Source: Actinopolyspora alba
Lineage (GTDB): Bacteria; Actinomycetota; Actinomycetes; Mycobacteriales; Pseudonocardiaceae
DNA length: 64,000 bases
Assembly (NCBI RefSeq): GCF_900112765.1
Contig: NZ_FOMZ01000014.1
Coordinates: 111,651 to 175,650, forward strand
Reading direction: 5' to 3'
Shown: piece after piece, positions 42,928-51,550 of the stretch
Position numbering within the stretch: position 1 is the first letter of the stretch
Layout of the letters: every line of letters starts with the position of its first letter
Program-made: the position numbers and the translations under genes
Notes under the pieces: model-generated
Databases searched by the model: none
What the model was told of the DNA's origin: nothing
What the model saw: the letters and a program-made list of their open reading frames with translations, nothing else

Positions 42928-43704
42928 TCACCAGGCGTTCTCCAGCCGGGCGTGCTGCCTGATCCAGGTGTGCATGACGATCCCGGAGGCCACCCCGGCG
43001 TTGATCGACCTCGTGGAGCCGAACTGCGCTATGGAGACCACCAGATCGGCTATGCGGCGGGAATCGTCACCGAGGCCGGTCCCCTCCTGCCCGAACAGCA
43101 GCACGCAGTCGGCCGGCAGTTCGACCCGCTCTATCGGGGTGGCTCCGGGCGTGTTGTCCACGGCGACCACCCGCAGCGAGTGCTCCTCGGCGTAGGCACG
43201 CAGCTCGTCCAGCCCAGGATGATGGCGCACGTGCTGGTAGCGGTCGGTGACCATGGCGCCGCGCCGGTTCCAGCGTCTGCGGCCGACGATGTGCACCTCC
43301 CGCGCAGCGAAGGCGTTGGCGGTGCGTACGACCGTTCCGATGTTGTGGTCGTGCTGGAAGTTCTCGATGGCGACGTGGAAGCCGTGCCGCCTACGGTCCA
43401 GATCGGCCACGATGGCCCGCCGACTCCAGTAGCGGTAGTGGTCGACCACGTTGCGACGATCACCCTGCTCCAGGAGTTCGGGATCGTAGTGTTCGTCCGC
43501 GGGCCATTCCCCTTCCCACGGGCCCACCCCGACCTGGGCACCCCACTCGGTCGGCCCGGCCTCGGACTGCCCCTGCTCGGACGTTCCGTGCTCGGAAGCT
43601 CCCGACCCGTCCCGCTGCCGGTCGGCGTCCCGGGAGCCGTCGGCCGGATGCTGGTCATCGGACGCGCTCCGGTGCCCCCCGGAGCTGTCGTTGGGAATCA
43701 CCAA
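42928..43704 (-). CDS. TrmH/SpoU-family RNA 2'-O-methyltransferase
   Basis: 258 residues; the start is unsure (TTG at 43704 or the GTG next to it). The first 70 residues are an acidic, Gly/Ser/Gln-rich low-complexity lead. The SPOUT knot follows: NIGTVVRTANAFAAREVHIV, LLFGQEGTGLGDDSRRI and IAQFGSTRSINAGVASGIVM, the three motifs that bind S-adenosylmethionine and RNA. It methylates ribose 2'-OH on tRNA or rRNA; the site is unknown. pyrE starts just upstream on the same strand (30 bp between genes). Confidence 0.92.
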   Translation of the reverse strand: MVIPNDSSGGHRSASDDQHPADGSRDADRQRDGSGASEHGTSEQGQSEAGPTEWGAQVGVGPWEGEWPADEHYDPELLEQGDRRNVVDHYRYWSRRAIVADLDRRRHGFHVAIENFQHDHNIGTVVRTANAFAAREVHIVGRRRWNRRGAMVTDRYQHVRHHPGLDELRAYAEEHSLRVVAVDNTPGATPIERVELPADCVLLFGQEGTGLGDDSRRIADLVVSIAQFGSTRSINAGVASGIVMHTWIRQHARLENAW

Positions 43705-43734
43705 GACTCCTGCTGATAGTGCTTCGTCGCTCCG

Positions 43735-44313
43735 TCAGTCCAGCCCCAGATCCGTGACCCCCAGCAACGAGCGGTACGGCAGCCCCGCGGCCTCGATGGC
43801 CTCGCGGGCTCCGGTGTCGCGGTCGACCACGGTGGCCACTCCGAGCACCTCGGCATCGGCCTCTCGCAGGGCCTCGACCGCCGTGAGCACGCTGTCACCG
43901 GTGGTCGAGGTGTCCTCCACGGCCAGCACTCGACGTCCGGAGACGTTCGGCCCCTCGATCCGACGCTGCATGCCGTGTTGTTTGGCGTTCTTGCGCACCA
44001 CGAACGCGTCCAGCGGGGCGCCGGAGGAGTGCAGTACCGCGGTGGCCACCGGATCAGCGCCCAGCGTGAGCCCGCCAACGGCCGTGTAGTCCCAGTCCGA
44101 GGTGAGCTGCCGCAGCAGCGTTCCGATCAGCGGCGCCGCCTCGTGGTGCAACGTGGCCCTGCGCAGGTCCACGTAGTAGTCGGCCCGACGTCCCGAGGAC
44201 AGCGTGACCGGTTCGTGCACGACCGTGAGGTCCCGGACGAGTTGGGCGAGGTGGTCTCGACGTCGCTGGTCAACAGTAGTGTGCGCGGTTGGTTCCTCCA
44301 CGACCAGCAGCAT
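43735..44313 (-). CDS. pyrE: Orotate phosphoribosyltransferase
   Basis: 192 residues from the ATG at 44313, with GGAGC close upstream. It forms OMP from orotate and PRPP in pyrimidine synthesis. The PRPP motif is RRVLAVEDTSTTGDSVLTAV, and SSGRRADYYVDLRRATLHHE and GGLTLGADPVA give the orotate site. It lies 30 bp ahead of the TrmH gene in a probable operon, an arrangement common in actinomycetes. Confidence 0.95.
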   Translation of the reverse strand: MLLVVEEPTAHTTVDQRRRDHLAQLVRDLTVVHEPVTLSSGRRADYYVDLRRATLHHEAAPLIGTLLRQLTSDWDYTAVGGLTLGADPVATAVLHSSGAPLDAFVVRKNAKQHGMQRRIEGPNVSGRRVLAVEDTSTTGDSVLTAVEALREADAEVLGVATVVDRDTGAREAIEAAGLPYRSLLGVTDLGLD

Positions 44314-44468
44314 ACCGCTCCGGCTGGTGATCATTTTCGCCCTGGCACGAGTTTCGGAGATATTACCCGAAACCGAAGTCAATTTTAGCCAGAACGAAAA
44401 ATCTCACCTGATCGTGTGAACAAATAGGGATGCGTCCCGAAAAGGAACCAACGGTTACTATTTCCGCC

Positions 44469-44966
44469 ATGACATCAATCGCCGAAGTACGCCCGATCGA
44501 GAACAGCGACGTCCCGGAAATACTTGAACTCGGCAACGAGATTTTCGACGTTTCGGTATTTCCCTACAGCGTGTGGTCGCTGGGAGCCATAGCCAAACAT
44601 CTCGACCAACAACCGGAAGCCTGCCACGTCGCGGAGGTGGGCTCGCGGAAAGTGGGATTCGTGTTGGCCTCGATGCCGTTCTTCGACCAGAAGTACTGGG
44701 GGCACGTCGAATGGATAGGACTGCGAAGGGATTTCCGGGGCAAGGCGCTGGCCACCAAACTGGCCGACGCGACCATCCGGGCGCTCTACCGAGCGGGCGC
44801 CACCCGTGTGGTGGGTGACATCTCCACGTCCAACCGGGAATCCAAGCTGCTCGCCCGTTCGATGGGATTCACCGAACTGACCACGATGACCCTGTTCGCC
44901 GCCCCCAGCCTGGACTGGATCAAATCCGTGGCTCCCGAGGAGGAGTTCGCCACCAGCGACGCCTGA
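44469..44966 (+). CDS. GNAT-family acetyltransferase
   Basis: 165 residues from the ATG at 44469; an earlier ATG at 44430 is possible and neither has a strong ribosome binding site. IAEVRPIENSDVPEILELGN opens the fold and WIGLRRDFRGKALATKLADA holds the acetyl-CoA loop (R-x-x-G-K-A pattern). The C-terminal part has VGDISTSNRESKLLARSMGF. It transfers an acetyl group to an unknown amine. The divergent promoter region with pyrE is A+T-rich for this genome. Confidence 0.86.
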   Translation: MTSIAEVRPIENSDVPEILELGNEIFDVSVFPYSVWSLGAIAKHLDQQPEACHVAEVGSRKVGFVLASMPFFDQKYWGHVEWIGLRRDFRGKALATKLADATIRALYRAGATRVVGDISTSNRESKLLARSMGFTELTTMTLFAAPSLDWIKSVAPEEEFATSDA

Positions 44967-44973
44967 CCGGAGT

Positions 44974-45056
44974 CTTCCGGTCGGGTTGTCGAGCTACTCG
45001 CTTGACGGAACCTCCCGCTGGCTCTCGCTCCGAGGGCGGAGACATCGGGTAGCGAC
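44974..45056 (+). repeat. Long structured repeat, inverted copy after the GNAT gene
   Basis: GGAACCTCCCGCTGGCTCTC (from 45008), then CTCCGAGGGCGGAGACATCG and GGTAGCGA, is the reverse complement of the right half of the copies at 14174, 21506 and 33639. Its first 45 bp match 36725-36760 closely. Confidence 0.65.
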
Positions 45057-45068
45057 GACGATCCCGGG

Positions 45069-45112
45069 GCGCGATTCGTGGTTTCCGGCCGAACGGAAAC
45101 CACGAATCGCGC
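45069..45112. terminator. Perfect 19-bp bidirectional terminator hairpin
   Basis: GCGCGATTCGTGGTTTCCG (45069-45087) is repeated as its exact reverse complement at 45094-45112, with a 6-nt loop. It lies between the convergent GNAT and methyltransferase genes. It is the strongest simple stem in the window. The rest of the gap to 45272 has no gene, only a short direct repeat of CGGTGTCACACC near 45268-45293. Confidence 0.82.
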
Positions 45113-45272
45113 ACGACCGGATCACCGGAGGAGAGCGACCGGCGAACTCCCATCCGAACGGCGTCGCCCGTCGTGCTCGTCCCGCTCGGCGGCGCGGTTC
45201 GCGACGCGGAAACCGCGGACCAGGATCACCGACTCGGGAGCCCGGGCGCAAGGCCCGCCACACGCCTCGGTG

Positions 45273-46154
45273 TCACACCCCCGGTGTCACACTCTCCGGG
45301 GCAGCGGACAGCGCGTCGTCCCGACGCAACGTGAGGATCATGATTCCCAGCTCGGGAAGTTCGCGCCACGCGCTTGTCGTGGCGATCGCACGCTCCGGCA
45401 GTTCGGAGCCGAGCGAACGCTCGATCTCGCCCCAGTCGTCCCGCAACCGACGTAGTGCCGTCGGCCAGGTGGGGGCGGTGTTCTCGGTGATGTCGAGGAA
45501 CTCCACCGGCGCCAGCCCCGCGGCATGGGCGAGTTCGAAGTGTCGTTGCAACGTGTCCAGCGACACCGCCTGGATCAGTTCGTAGTACTCGGCGGTGCGG
45601 ACGCGCAGCCGCTCGGTCATTCGAACTCGCGCGTAGGGCGTTTCCAGCACCAGAAGTCCGCCGGGGCGCAGCAACCGGGCCATGCTGGACAACAGCTCGC
45701 CCGTTTCGAAGTGCGGCGAGGACTCGACGGACATCACCGCGTCGAAACTCTCGGTGCGGAACGGTGGGTTGAGCGCGTCGGCGTACTCGAAGGAGACGTA
45801 GTGCGACACACCGTTCGAGCTGGCGTGGGTGGCCGCCTCTCGCAGCGCACGGCGGTTGACGTCGATACCGGTGATATCGGCACCGGTACGGATCCCCGCC
45901 GCTACGGTGGGACGGCCGTTACCGCACCCCACGTCCAGCACCCGGTCTCCGGACGACACGCGCAGCTTGTCGATCACGAGTCCCGCCAGCCTGGAGGTGG
46001 CCTCCTCCAGTGAACTGTCGTCCGCACCGTCGAACCAGTACCCGTTGTGCAGATCGGGACCCCAGTACTTTTCGGCCAACGGCGCGAACCGTTCGTAGGC
46101 ATTCTCGATGCCGGTCGCTGGAAGGGAGGATCCCAATGCCGCTCGGTTTGACAT
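45273..46154 (-). CDS. Class I SAM-dependent methyltransferase (small-molecule type)
   Basis: 293 residues from the ATG at 46154 with GGAG 8 bp upstream. An N-terminal cap (AYERFAPLAEKYWGPDLHNG, YWFDGADDSSLEEA) precedes the Rossmann core with VLDVGCGNGRPTVAAG (motif I) and ITGIDVNRRALREA. MSVESSPHF and LLRPGGLLVLETPY follow. The YWGPDLHNGYWF lead resembles methyltransferases of secondary metabolism that act on sugars, sterols or polyketides. The neighbours give no pathway. A further in-frame start to 46253 is unlikely. Confidence 0.86.
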   Translation of the reverse strand: MSNRAALGSSLPATGIENAYERFAPLAEKYWGPDLHNGYWFDGADDSSLEEATSRLAGLVIDKLRVSSGDRVLDVGCGNGRPTVAAGIRTGADITGIDVNRRALREAATHASSNGVSHYVSFEYADALNPPFRTESFDAVMSVESSPHFETGELLSSMARLLRPGGLLVLETPYARVRMTERLRVRTAEYYELIQAVSLDTLQRHFELAHAAGLAPVEFLDITENTAPTWPTALRRLRDDWGEIERSLGSELPERAIATTSAWRELPELGIMILTLRRDDALSAAPESVTPGV

Positions 46155-46468
46155 GTCGTGTCTCCGGTTCTCGGTGAACTCGTTTCCGAATGACTGCTGA
46201 CAGGACTGCCACTTTCCGAAAAAACCGTGTTCGTTGTCGGCGATCGACGACATCTCCCGGGAAGCTCATCCGAAACCGAACACCGGTGTCTTCCGGACAG
46301 GGTGTCACCGCGAAGAAAGTAGCAGCACTTCCGACCCGTTGTGTTACCCCGTCCGAGCGAGCACGACGTGATAAATTTTCATTTTTTGGCGTTTTTCCCG
46401 GAGGAATACGACTCGGCGCGGCCACGCCGGAACCACACCGAGCCGAAATCGTCGGATCGGTACTCGGG
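46155..46468. other. A+T-rich gap upstream of the methyltransferase gene
   Basis: 314 bp, no gene. A patch at about 46370-46402 contains several runs of T and A, unusual in this G+C-rich window. It probably holds the promoter of the minus-strand methyltransferase gene. Confidence 0.4.
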
Positions 46469-47242
46469 TCAGGTACGCCCCGGCGCGGCGTGGCTGACGA
46501 CGAACCGCTGCAACCGGTTCGGTATCAGCTTGCCGAGGGCTACCACGGCCTTGTACTGAGCTCCCGGAATCGACACGGTGCGGCCGCGGCGCAGATCGCG
46601 CAGCGCCTCGTGCACGAGCGTGTCGGCGTCCAGCCAGAACGCCTTCGGCAACGAGCTCATCTCCAGCCGGGCGCGCTGGTGGAACTCGGTGCGGGTGAAG
46701 CCGGGGCAAAGCGCCATGACTCGTACTCCGGTGCCCGCCAGCGAGGCGGAAAGCCCCTCGGAGAACGTGGTGACATAGGCCTTCGTCGCCGAGTAGGTGG
46801 AGCCGGACATGGCGAAGAATCCGGCCACGCTGGACAGGTTGATCACGTCGCCCCGACCGAGGTCGCGCATCACCGGAACAACGGCGCGGGTCAGCCGCAG
46901 CACGGCCGTGACGTTGAGATCCACCTGTTGCCGCAACGTCTCGGGGTCGGTGTCCCAGAAAGCACCGGAGGTACCGAAACCCGCGTTGTTGACCAGCAGG
47001 TCGATCGGCCTGGTCGCGTCGCCGAGGCGACGTTCGACCTCCGCGAGTTCCTCGTCCCGGGTGAGATCCGCGGGCAACCGCTCGGTGACGGTACCGTAGC
47101 GATCCCCCAGGTACTCGGCCAGCGAAGCCAGCCGTTCGGAATCACGGGCGACGAGCACCAGATCGTAGCCCTCTGCTGCGAGCCTGCGGGCGAAAGCCCG
47201 CCCGATACCGGCGGTGGCACCGGTTACGAGAGCGGTAGACAT
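46469..47242 (-). CDS. Short-chain dehydrogenase/reductase (classical SDR)
   Basis: 257 residues from the ATG at 47242. [20 protein letters not shown] carries the NAD(P) loop TGxxxGIG, followed by [22 protein letters not shown] (catalytic Ser) and YSATKAYV (Tyr and Lys, YxxxK). CPGFTRTEF closes the cofactor pocket. It is of the classical cytosolic type often annotated as a ketoacyl reductase-like oxidoreductase. The substrate is not known. A strong repeat cluster lies upstream. Confidence 0.91.
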   Translation of the reverse strand: MSTALVTGATAGIGRAFARRLAAEGYDLVLVARDSERLASLAEYLGDRYGTVTERLPADLTRDEELAEVERRLGDATRPIDLLVNNAGFGTSGAFWDTDPETLRQQVDLNVTAVLRLTRAVVPVMRDLGRGDVINLSSVAGFFAMSGSTYSATKAYVTTFSEGLSASLAGTGVRVMALCPGFTRTEFHQRARLEMSSLPKAFWLDADTLVHEALRDLRRGRTVSIPGAQYKAVVALGKLIPNRLQRFVVSHAAPGRT

Positions 47243-47608
47243 GCTTCGGACCCTACCCGCGAGTTTCCCCGATGCCCGCCACCACCGAAGTTCTCCGGTC
47301 GGTCCACGGAAGGCTCGGGTGGTGAGAGCTCGGTAGGCGGAGTCCCGAGTCTTCCGGCGTGCGTCCACCCCGGCCCCGCACGACGGCGTGCGGAGCCACC
47401 GGCGGTGTCAATTTCTCGCGAAATCGCCACCCCAGCGCGGCGTCGATTCCTCGGGCGGCGTCGATTCCTCGAAATCGCCGAGCAGTACGGGTGGGACACG
47501 TGGCGGTGCCCAACCACGGCCTCCCGCACCGGGGTCCGACCACGTTGCCCCGCACCCGGGTGCACCGCGCCATTCCGAGGGGCGCCCCGCGGCGCGGCGG
47601 GGCTCGGC
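47243..47608 (-). repeat. Gene-free gap with palindrome l and a broken tandem copy
   Basis: Copy l (47401-47430) reads GGTGTCAATTTC-TCGC-GAAATCGCCACC, with outer pairs GGTG/CACC where other copies have GGCG/CGCC. Next come two near-identical CGTCGATTCCTCG units (47441-47471) and AAATCGCCG, a decayed relative. They lie 3' of the minus-strand gene ending at 47609. Confidence 0.75.
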
Positions 47609-48331
47609 TCAGGCGGTGTCGTCCTCGGTGGTGGGGCTCGGGATTATCTCGTCGTCGGGACGCTCCGCGCTGGGTGTCTCGCCGTTGGGGTCCACTTCGA
47701 ACGGATCGAGCAGATCGGCGAACCGGCCCAACGCGCGCAGCGCGCTCTCCAGCTGTTCCGGTTCGGCCGCGGCGGGTTCGAGCGCCGCGAGCACCCAGTC
47801 GTTCTCCGCCCAGGCCACGGTCACGTCGTCGCCGAACTCCTCGACGGCGTCGACCACGTCCGGGGTGACCAGCGGCCGAGCCGTGGCGACGTCACCCACG
47901 AACGCGTAGCGCGAGCCGACCGGGCCGAGCAGGTCGAGTTCGGACTCCGGCGGAACCGGCACCTCCGGCAACCACAGCTCGAGCGTGGTGGCGGCCGACC
48001 GGCGACAGCGGAGCCCGAGCAGCACCGCCACCGTCCTGCCGCCGACCACGAGGTCGAGCACCGAGACCTGGCGCCTCCCGTCGGCGGTGAAGGTGGACCC
48101 GGCCACGATGTCGGTGGCCACCGCCCCGTTGTACTGCGGCAGCAGACCCCGCTGCCACTTGGTCGGCAGCACTTGGTCGAACTCGGCGAACTGCCAGCCA
48201 CGCAGCGCCGCCCAACGTCTTCTTTCCCGGTTCTTCGCCGTTCGCCGCGCGTGGTCGGTGATCAGCAGCGTGACGCCCGCCGCTGTCGCGACCGCCGCCA
48301 CGGCGAACCAGACCCATGCAGGTATGCCCAC
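47609..48331 (-). CDS. Membrane-anchored conserved hypothetical protein
   Basis: 240 residues from the ATG at 48331. One N-terminal membrane helix (AWVWFAVAAVATAAGVTLLI) is followed by a basic segment (RRTAKNRERRRWAAL) and a soluble alpha/beta domain with GWQFAEFDQVLPTKWQRGLL near the start. The C-terminus is acidic. Similar one-helix proteins are common in Pseudonocardiales and have no known role. The domain is probably cytoplasmic, given the Arg-rich segment after the helix. Confidence 0.7.
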   Translation of the reverse strand: MGIPAWVWFAVAAVATAAGVTLLITDHARRTAKNRERRRWAALRGWQFAEFDQVLPTKWQRGLLPQYNGAVATDIVAGSTFTADGRRQVSVLDLVVGGRTVAVLLGLRCRRSAATTLELWLPEVPVPPESELDLLGPVGSRYAFVGDVATARPLVTPDVVDAVEEFGDDVTVAWAENDWVLAALEPAAAEPEQLESALRALGRFADLLDPFEVDPNGETPSAERPDDEIIPSPTTEDDTA

Positions 48332-48451
48332 ACGCGCAGGGTAGTCGGCCGACGGAGCGGTGCGAAGATCACCTGCTCCCCGAATCGCGTAACGCGCCGG
48401 GAGAACACCCGAAAAGACGTGAGGCCGGACCGGCCGGATAGATCCGGGGTG

Positions 48452-49078
48452 TCACTGTCCACCGGGAACGCACATTTGGAAGAGTTCGTCCCAGTCGGGC
48501 GCCTCCCCTGGTAGCCGGTCCGCCCGCTCCCGGAGCCCGGGAAGCAGCAGTTCGAGGTAGCGCTGCCGCAGCTCGGCACGGCGGTCCTCCTCGGTGGCAA
48601 GCGGCGGATTGAGGTGCTTGAACAGCAGGAACACATCGGCCGAGCGCAGATCACCGCGCAGCTGCCCCGCACGCTGGGCCGTGACCACCAGCTCCTCGAT
48701 GTGCTCGATCATGCGTTGCCGCAGCCGGGTGAGCTCCTCGGAGACGTCCTCGGACTCCTCGTAGGGCGGCAGCACGACGCCGATCCCGGTGTGCGCGCGC
48801 AGACATCCCCGCACGAACCGCACGAACGCGGCCCAGGGGTCGGGCTCGACCTCCCCGGCGGACTCCGCCTCTGCGATGACACGACTCATGGCGGCGATCC
48901 GAACTCGCTCGGCCAGGCGTCGCTTGTTCGGATAACGCCGGTAGATGCTGGCCACTCCGACCCCGGCGAGCTCGGCTATCTCGGAGACCGGAGCGGCGAA
49001 TCCCTGCTGCGCGAACACCTCGCGAGCCGCGCTGATCACGCGTTCGTCGTAGTCCACGGCGTGCTGGGCTGTGGTCAT
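48452..49078 (-). CDS. TetR-family regulator of the divergent MFS gene
   Basis: 208 residues from the ATG at 49078. The helix-turn-helix covers DERVISAAREVFAQQGFAAP, SEIAELAGVGVASIYRRYPN. The C-terminal ligand domain (EEDRRAELRQRYLELLLPGL) is of the drug-efflux regulator kind. It is divergent from an MFS exporter, with a perfect 12-bp inverted repeat in the 84-bp gap. This is the classical arrangement of a repressor and its inducible pump. Confidence 0.88.
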   Translation of the reverse strand: MTTAQHAVDYDERVISAAREVFAQQGFAAPVSEIAELAGVGVASIYRRYPNKRRLAERVRIAAMSRVIAEAESAGEVEPDPWAAFVRFVRGCLRAHTGIGVVLPPYEESEDVSEELTRLRQRMIEHIEELVVTAQRAGQLRGDLRSADVFLLFKHLNPPLATEEDRRAELRQRYLELLLPGLRERADRLPGEAPDWDELFQMCVPGGQ

Positions 49079-49090
49079 GACCACAGCGTA

Positions 49091-49118
49091 CCTCGGAGCG
49101 GAATGATCCGCTCCGAGG
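49091..49118. promoter_or_regulatory. Operator between the TetR and MFS genes
   Basis: CCTCGGAGCGGA (49091-49102), a 4-bp ATGA spacer, and the exact reverse complement TCCGCTCCGAGG (49107-49118). It is 12 bp from the TetR start and 44 bp from the MFS start. A related GGAATGA-C-TCGTTCC-like sequence follows at 49136-49149 and may be a weaker second site. Confidence 0.75.
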
Positions 49119-49162
49119 GCGTGTTGCCCCACGCGGAATGACTCGTTCCGGTGAGGAGAATC

Positions 49163-50392
49163 ATGCCGCCCGAGCCAAGCGCCACGACAGCCCCACCAGG
49201 CACGAAGCACGCACGCGTTCGCCGACAACGATCCGGCACCTCTTTCGCGCTGGCGGGAGCGATTCTCGCGGTGTTTCTGATGGCCTCCACCGCGCCTTCC
49301 CCGATGTACGCCGTCTATCAGCGGGAATGGGGCTTCTCCAGCACGGTGCTGACTCTCGTCTTCGCCGTCTACATGGTCGGGATCCTGGCAGCCCTGCTGC
49401 TGTTCGGCTCGTTGTCGGACCACCTGGGACGACGCCCCGTGCTGCTCGGATCGCTGGTGCTGGAGATCGTTTCGATGCTGGTGCTGGCGTTCGCACCGGG
49501 CGTCGGGTGGCTGTGCGCCGGTCGGATACTGCAGGGACTGGCCACCGGCTCTGTGACCAGCGCCGTCAGCGCCACGCTGCTGGACTTCCAACCGCCGGGC
49601 AGCGGACGCGGACCGCTGGTGAACGGGATCGCCGCGTCGGGAGGAATGGCCGTCGGGTCGGTGATGGCGGGGGCGCTGGTGCAGTTCGCTCCCGCTCCCA
49701 CCGAGCTGAGCTATCTCGTGCTGATCGCCGCACTGGTGCTACTACTCCTCGGGGTGGTGGCGATGCCGGAGCCCGTGACCGGCCGACGTGGTGAGCCGCG
49801 CCGGATACCGCGTCCGCAGCGGCCGACCGTGCCCGCGGGACAGGGCAGGACGTTCGCGCTGCTGGCCACCACGATGCTGGCGGCGTGGACCATCGGCGGG
49901 ATGTTCATGTCGCTGGGGCCGTCGGTGGCGAGCGGACTGGTCGGGAGCAACTCCCACTTCGTCGGCGGGCTGACAGTCACGGTGCTGGCCGGGGTCGGCA
50001 GCGTAGCGCAGGTGCTGGCTTCGGGATGGCACGGCACGCGCGCGGTGCGGCTGGCCGTTCCGCTACTGCTGCTCGGCCTGGCCGCCGTGGCGACGGCGGT
50101 GATCCTAGGAAGCGCCGTGCTGCTGTTCGGCGGCTCAGTCGTGCTGGGTGCGGGCTGGGGACTGATGTTCATGGGCGGCTTCCGGATGCTCAGTGCCCTG
50201 GCGAGGCCCGAGCAGCGCGCGGGCACCTCGGCGATGATCTACGTGGTCGCCTACCTGTCCGCGGGGGGCTCCAGCATCCTGCTCGGCTACCTGACCACGT
50301 TGTTCGGACTGGACAACGCCACGATCGTGTTCGCCGTCGTGGCGGGAGCTTTCGCCGTGCTGGCCTGGCTCGGCAGCGGCAGGAGCCGTTGA
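49163..50392 (+). CDS. MFS transporter (drug efflux type)
   Basis: 409 residues from the ATG at 49163, with GAGGAG 4 bp upstream. About 12 membrane helices. The loop 2-3 motif GSLSDHLGRRPVLLGSL matches the MFS signature (G-x-x-x-D-x-x-G-R-R). A central cytoplasmic loop of basic residues (PVTGRRGEPRRIPRPQ) separates the two halves. It is probably a proton antiporter exporting small molecules. It is controlled by the divergent TetR gene. The substrate is unknown. Confidence 0.92.
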   Translation: MPPEPSATTAPPGTKHARVRRQRSGTSFALAGAILAVFLMASTAPSPMYAVYQREWGFSSTVLTLVFAVYMVGILAALLLFGSLSDHLGRRPVLLGSLVLEIVSMLVLAFAPGVGWLCAGRILQGLATGSVTSAVSATLLDFQPPGSGRGPLVNGIAASGGMAVGSVMAGALVQFAPAPTELSYLVLIAALVLLLLGVVAMPEPVTGRRGEPRRIPRPQRPTVPAGQGRTFALLATTMLAAWTIGGMFMSLGPSVASGLVGSNSHFVGGLTVTVLAGVGSVAQVLASGWHGTRAVRLAVPLLLLGLAAVATAVILGSAVLLFGGSVVLGAGWGLMFMGGFRMLSALARPEQRAGTSAMIYVVAYLSAGGSSILLGYLTTLFGLDNATIVFAVVAGAFAVLAWLGSGRSR

Positions 50393-50452
50393 CAACGCGC
50401 CGGTCACGGACGATCGCGAGACACGGACGGCGCGATAGGGCAGGCTGCGGTC

Positions 50453-50797
50453 ATGGTCACCATCGACGAGATCCGCGAAATCGCTCGCGGTCTGCCGGGC
50501 GCTTACGAACAGCCCTCCTACGGCGGGCAACCGTCGTGGCGGACGAAGCCACGAGGGTTCAGCTGGGTTCGCGACGAGCCGGAAGCGCTCGTGGTGTGGG
50601 TCGGTTCGGTCGAGGAGAAAGAAGCGTTGCTCGAAGCCGAACCCGAAAAGTTCTTCACTACCTCCCACTACAACGGTCGACCGATGCTGCTCGTCCGGCT
50701 CGATGGTGTCGATCGCGCCGAAGCCGCGGAGCTGATCGAGGAGTCCTTCCGGCTGCGGGCTCCCGCACGTCTCGTCGCGGAAATCGACGGGAAGTAG
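50453..50797 (+). CDS. MmcQ/YjbR-family protein
   Basis: 114 residues from an ATG at 50453. TIDEIREIARGLPGAYEQPS, GGQPSWRTKPRGFSWVRDEP and KFFTTSHYNGRPMLLVRLDG are typical of the CyaY-like YjbR fold, proteins that bind DNA or are of unknown function. It follows the MFS gene by 60 bp on the same strand. No regulator role is proved. Confidence 0.88.
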   Translation: MVTIDEIREIARGLPGAYEQPSYGGQPSWRTKPRGFSWVRDEPEALVVWVGSVEEKEALLEAEPEKFFTTSHYNGRPMLLVRLDGVDRAEAAELIEESFRLRAPARLVAEIDGK

Positions 50798-50878
50798 CGC
50801 GGGAGCCGGGAAATCCAGCGGGACGGCGGGCGGCGGACGACGCCCGAGAGCCCCGGGACTTGCCTGGACTTACGGGGC

Positions 50879-51496
50879 TTACCGGGGCTTACCGGCGAAA
50901 GCTAGTTGGACTCCGTCCTCGACGCCGACCTCGACGTCGGCGAAGGCAGCACCGAGGTGCAGCTCCGCGAGCTCCTCGTCGGTGTAGACGTGCATGGCCG
51001 ATCCCCAGACGTTGTCGGGCGGTTCCGGTCCCGGCACGGTCGCCACCACCAGCCGACCGCCGGGCCGGAGGACACGATGGATCTCGGTGAGCACGGTGTG
51101 GGGAGTCTCGAAGAAGAAGAACGCGTTGGTGGTCACCACGAGCGAGAACTCGCCGTCGGAGAAGGGGAGCTCACGGACGTCGGCGAGGCTCAATCGTGCG
51201 GTCCCCGCCCGGCAGGCGTCGTCATTGCGGCGACGGGCGAAGTCGAGGACGTCGGTGCTGTGATCGACACCGGCCACCTCCGCCGCTCCCAGCTGGAGCA
51301 GCCGCTCCAGCAGGCGCCCCCCGCCGCACCCCACGTCCAGCACGCGTTCGCCGGTTACCGGTCCCACCCGCGCGAGCAGCAGGTCGAAAACCTCCTCGTG
51401 GCCGGGTGGCGCGCCGGAAGCGCCACCGTAGCCCTCCTGTGCGAGCCGCCCGCGCGGGCAGCGGGCGCTGTCGTCGATGAAGCGTTGCCGATCCAT
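50879..51496 (-). CDS. SAM-dependent methyltransferase, cluster border
   Basis: 205 residues from the ATG at 51496; a GTG 9 bp upstream is possible. ERVLDVGCGGGRLLERLLQL is motif I and AGVDHSTDVLDFARRRN the acidic loop, then ELPFSDGEFSLVVTTNAFFF and VLRPGGRLVVATVPG. It belongs to the Methyltransf_11 type. It lies on the same strand as the 3-hydroxyquinaldate-like operon, 55 bp after the AraC regulator, and may or may not belong to the cluster. Short ACCGGGGCTT repeats overlap its stop codon. Confidence 0.82.
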   Translation of the reverse strand: MDRQRFIDDSARCPRGRLAQEGYGGASGAPPGHEEVFDLLLARVGPVTGERVLDVGCGGGRLLERLLQLGAAEVAGVDHSTDVLDFARRRNDDACRAGTARLSLADVRELPFSDGEFSLVVTTNAFFFFETPHTVLTEIHRVLRPGGRLVVATVPGPEPPDNVWGSAMHVYTDEELAELHLGAAFADVEVGVEDGVQLAFAGKPR

Positions 51497-51550
51497 ACCC
51501 GCCACGGTGCCCGCGGACGACGCCGGGGTCTTGGACGAATGCGAAACGCC

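Noticed and set aside
50466..50486. CGCGAAATCGC-like sequence as another GCGA hairpin copy
   Set aside because: It lies inside the YjbR-family gene and lacks the paired ATTTC arm. The same holds for a similar string near 37960.
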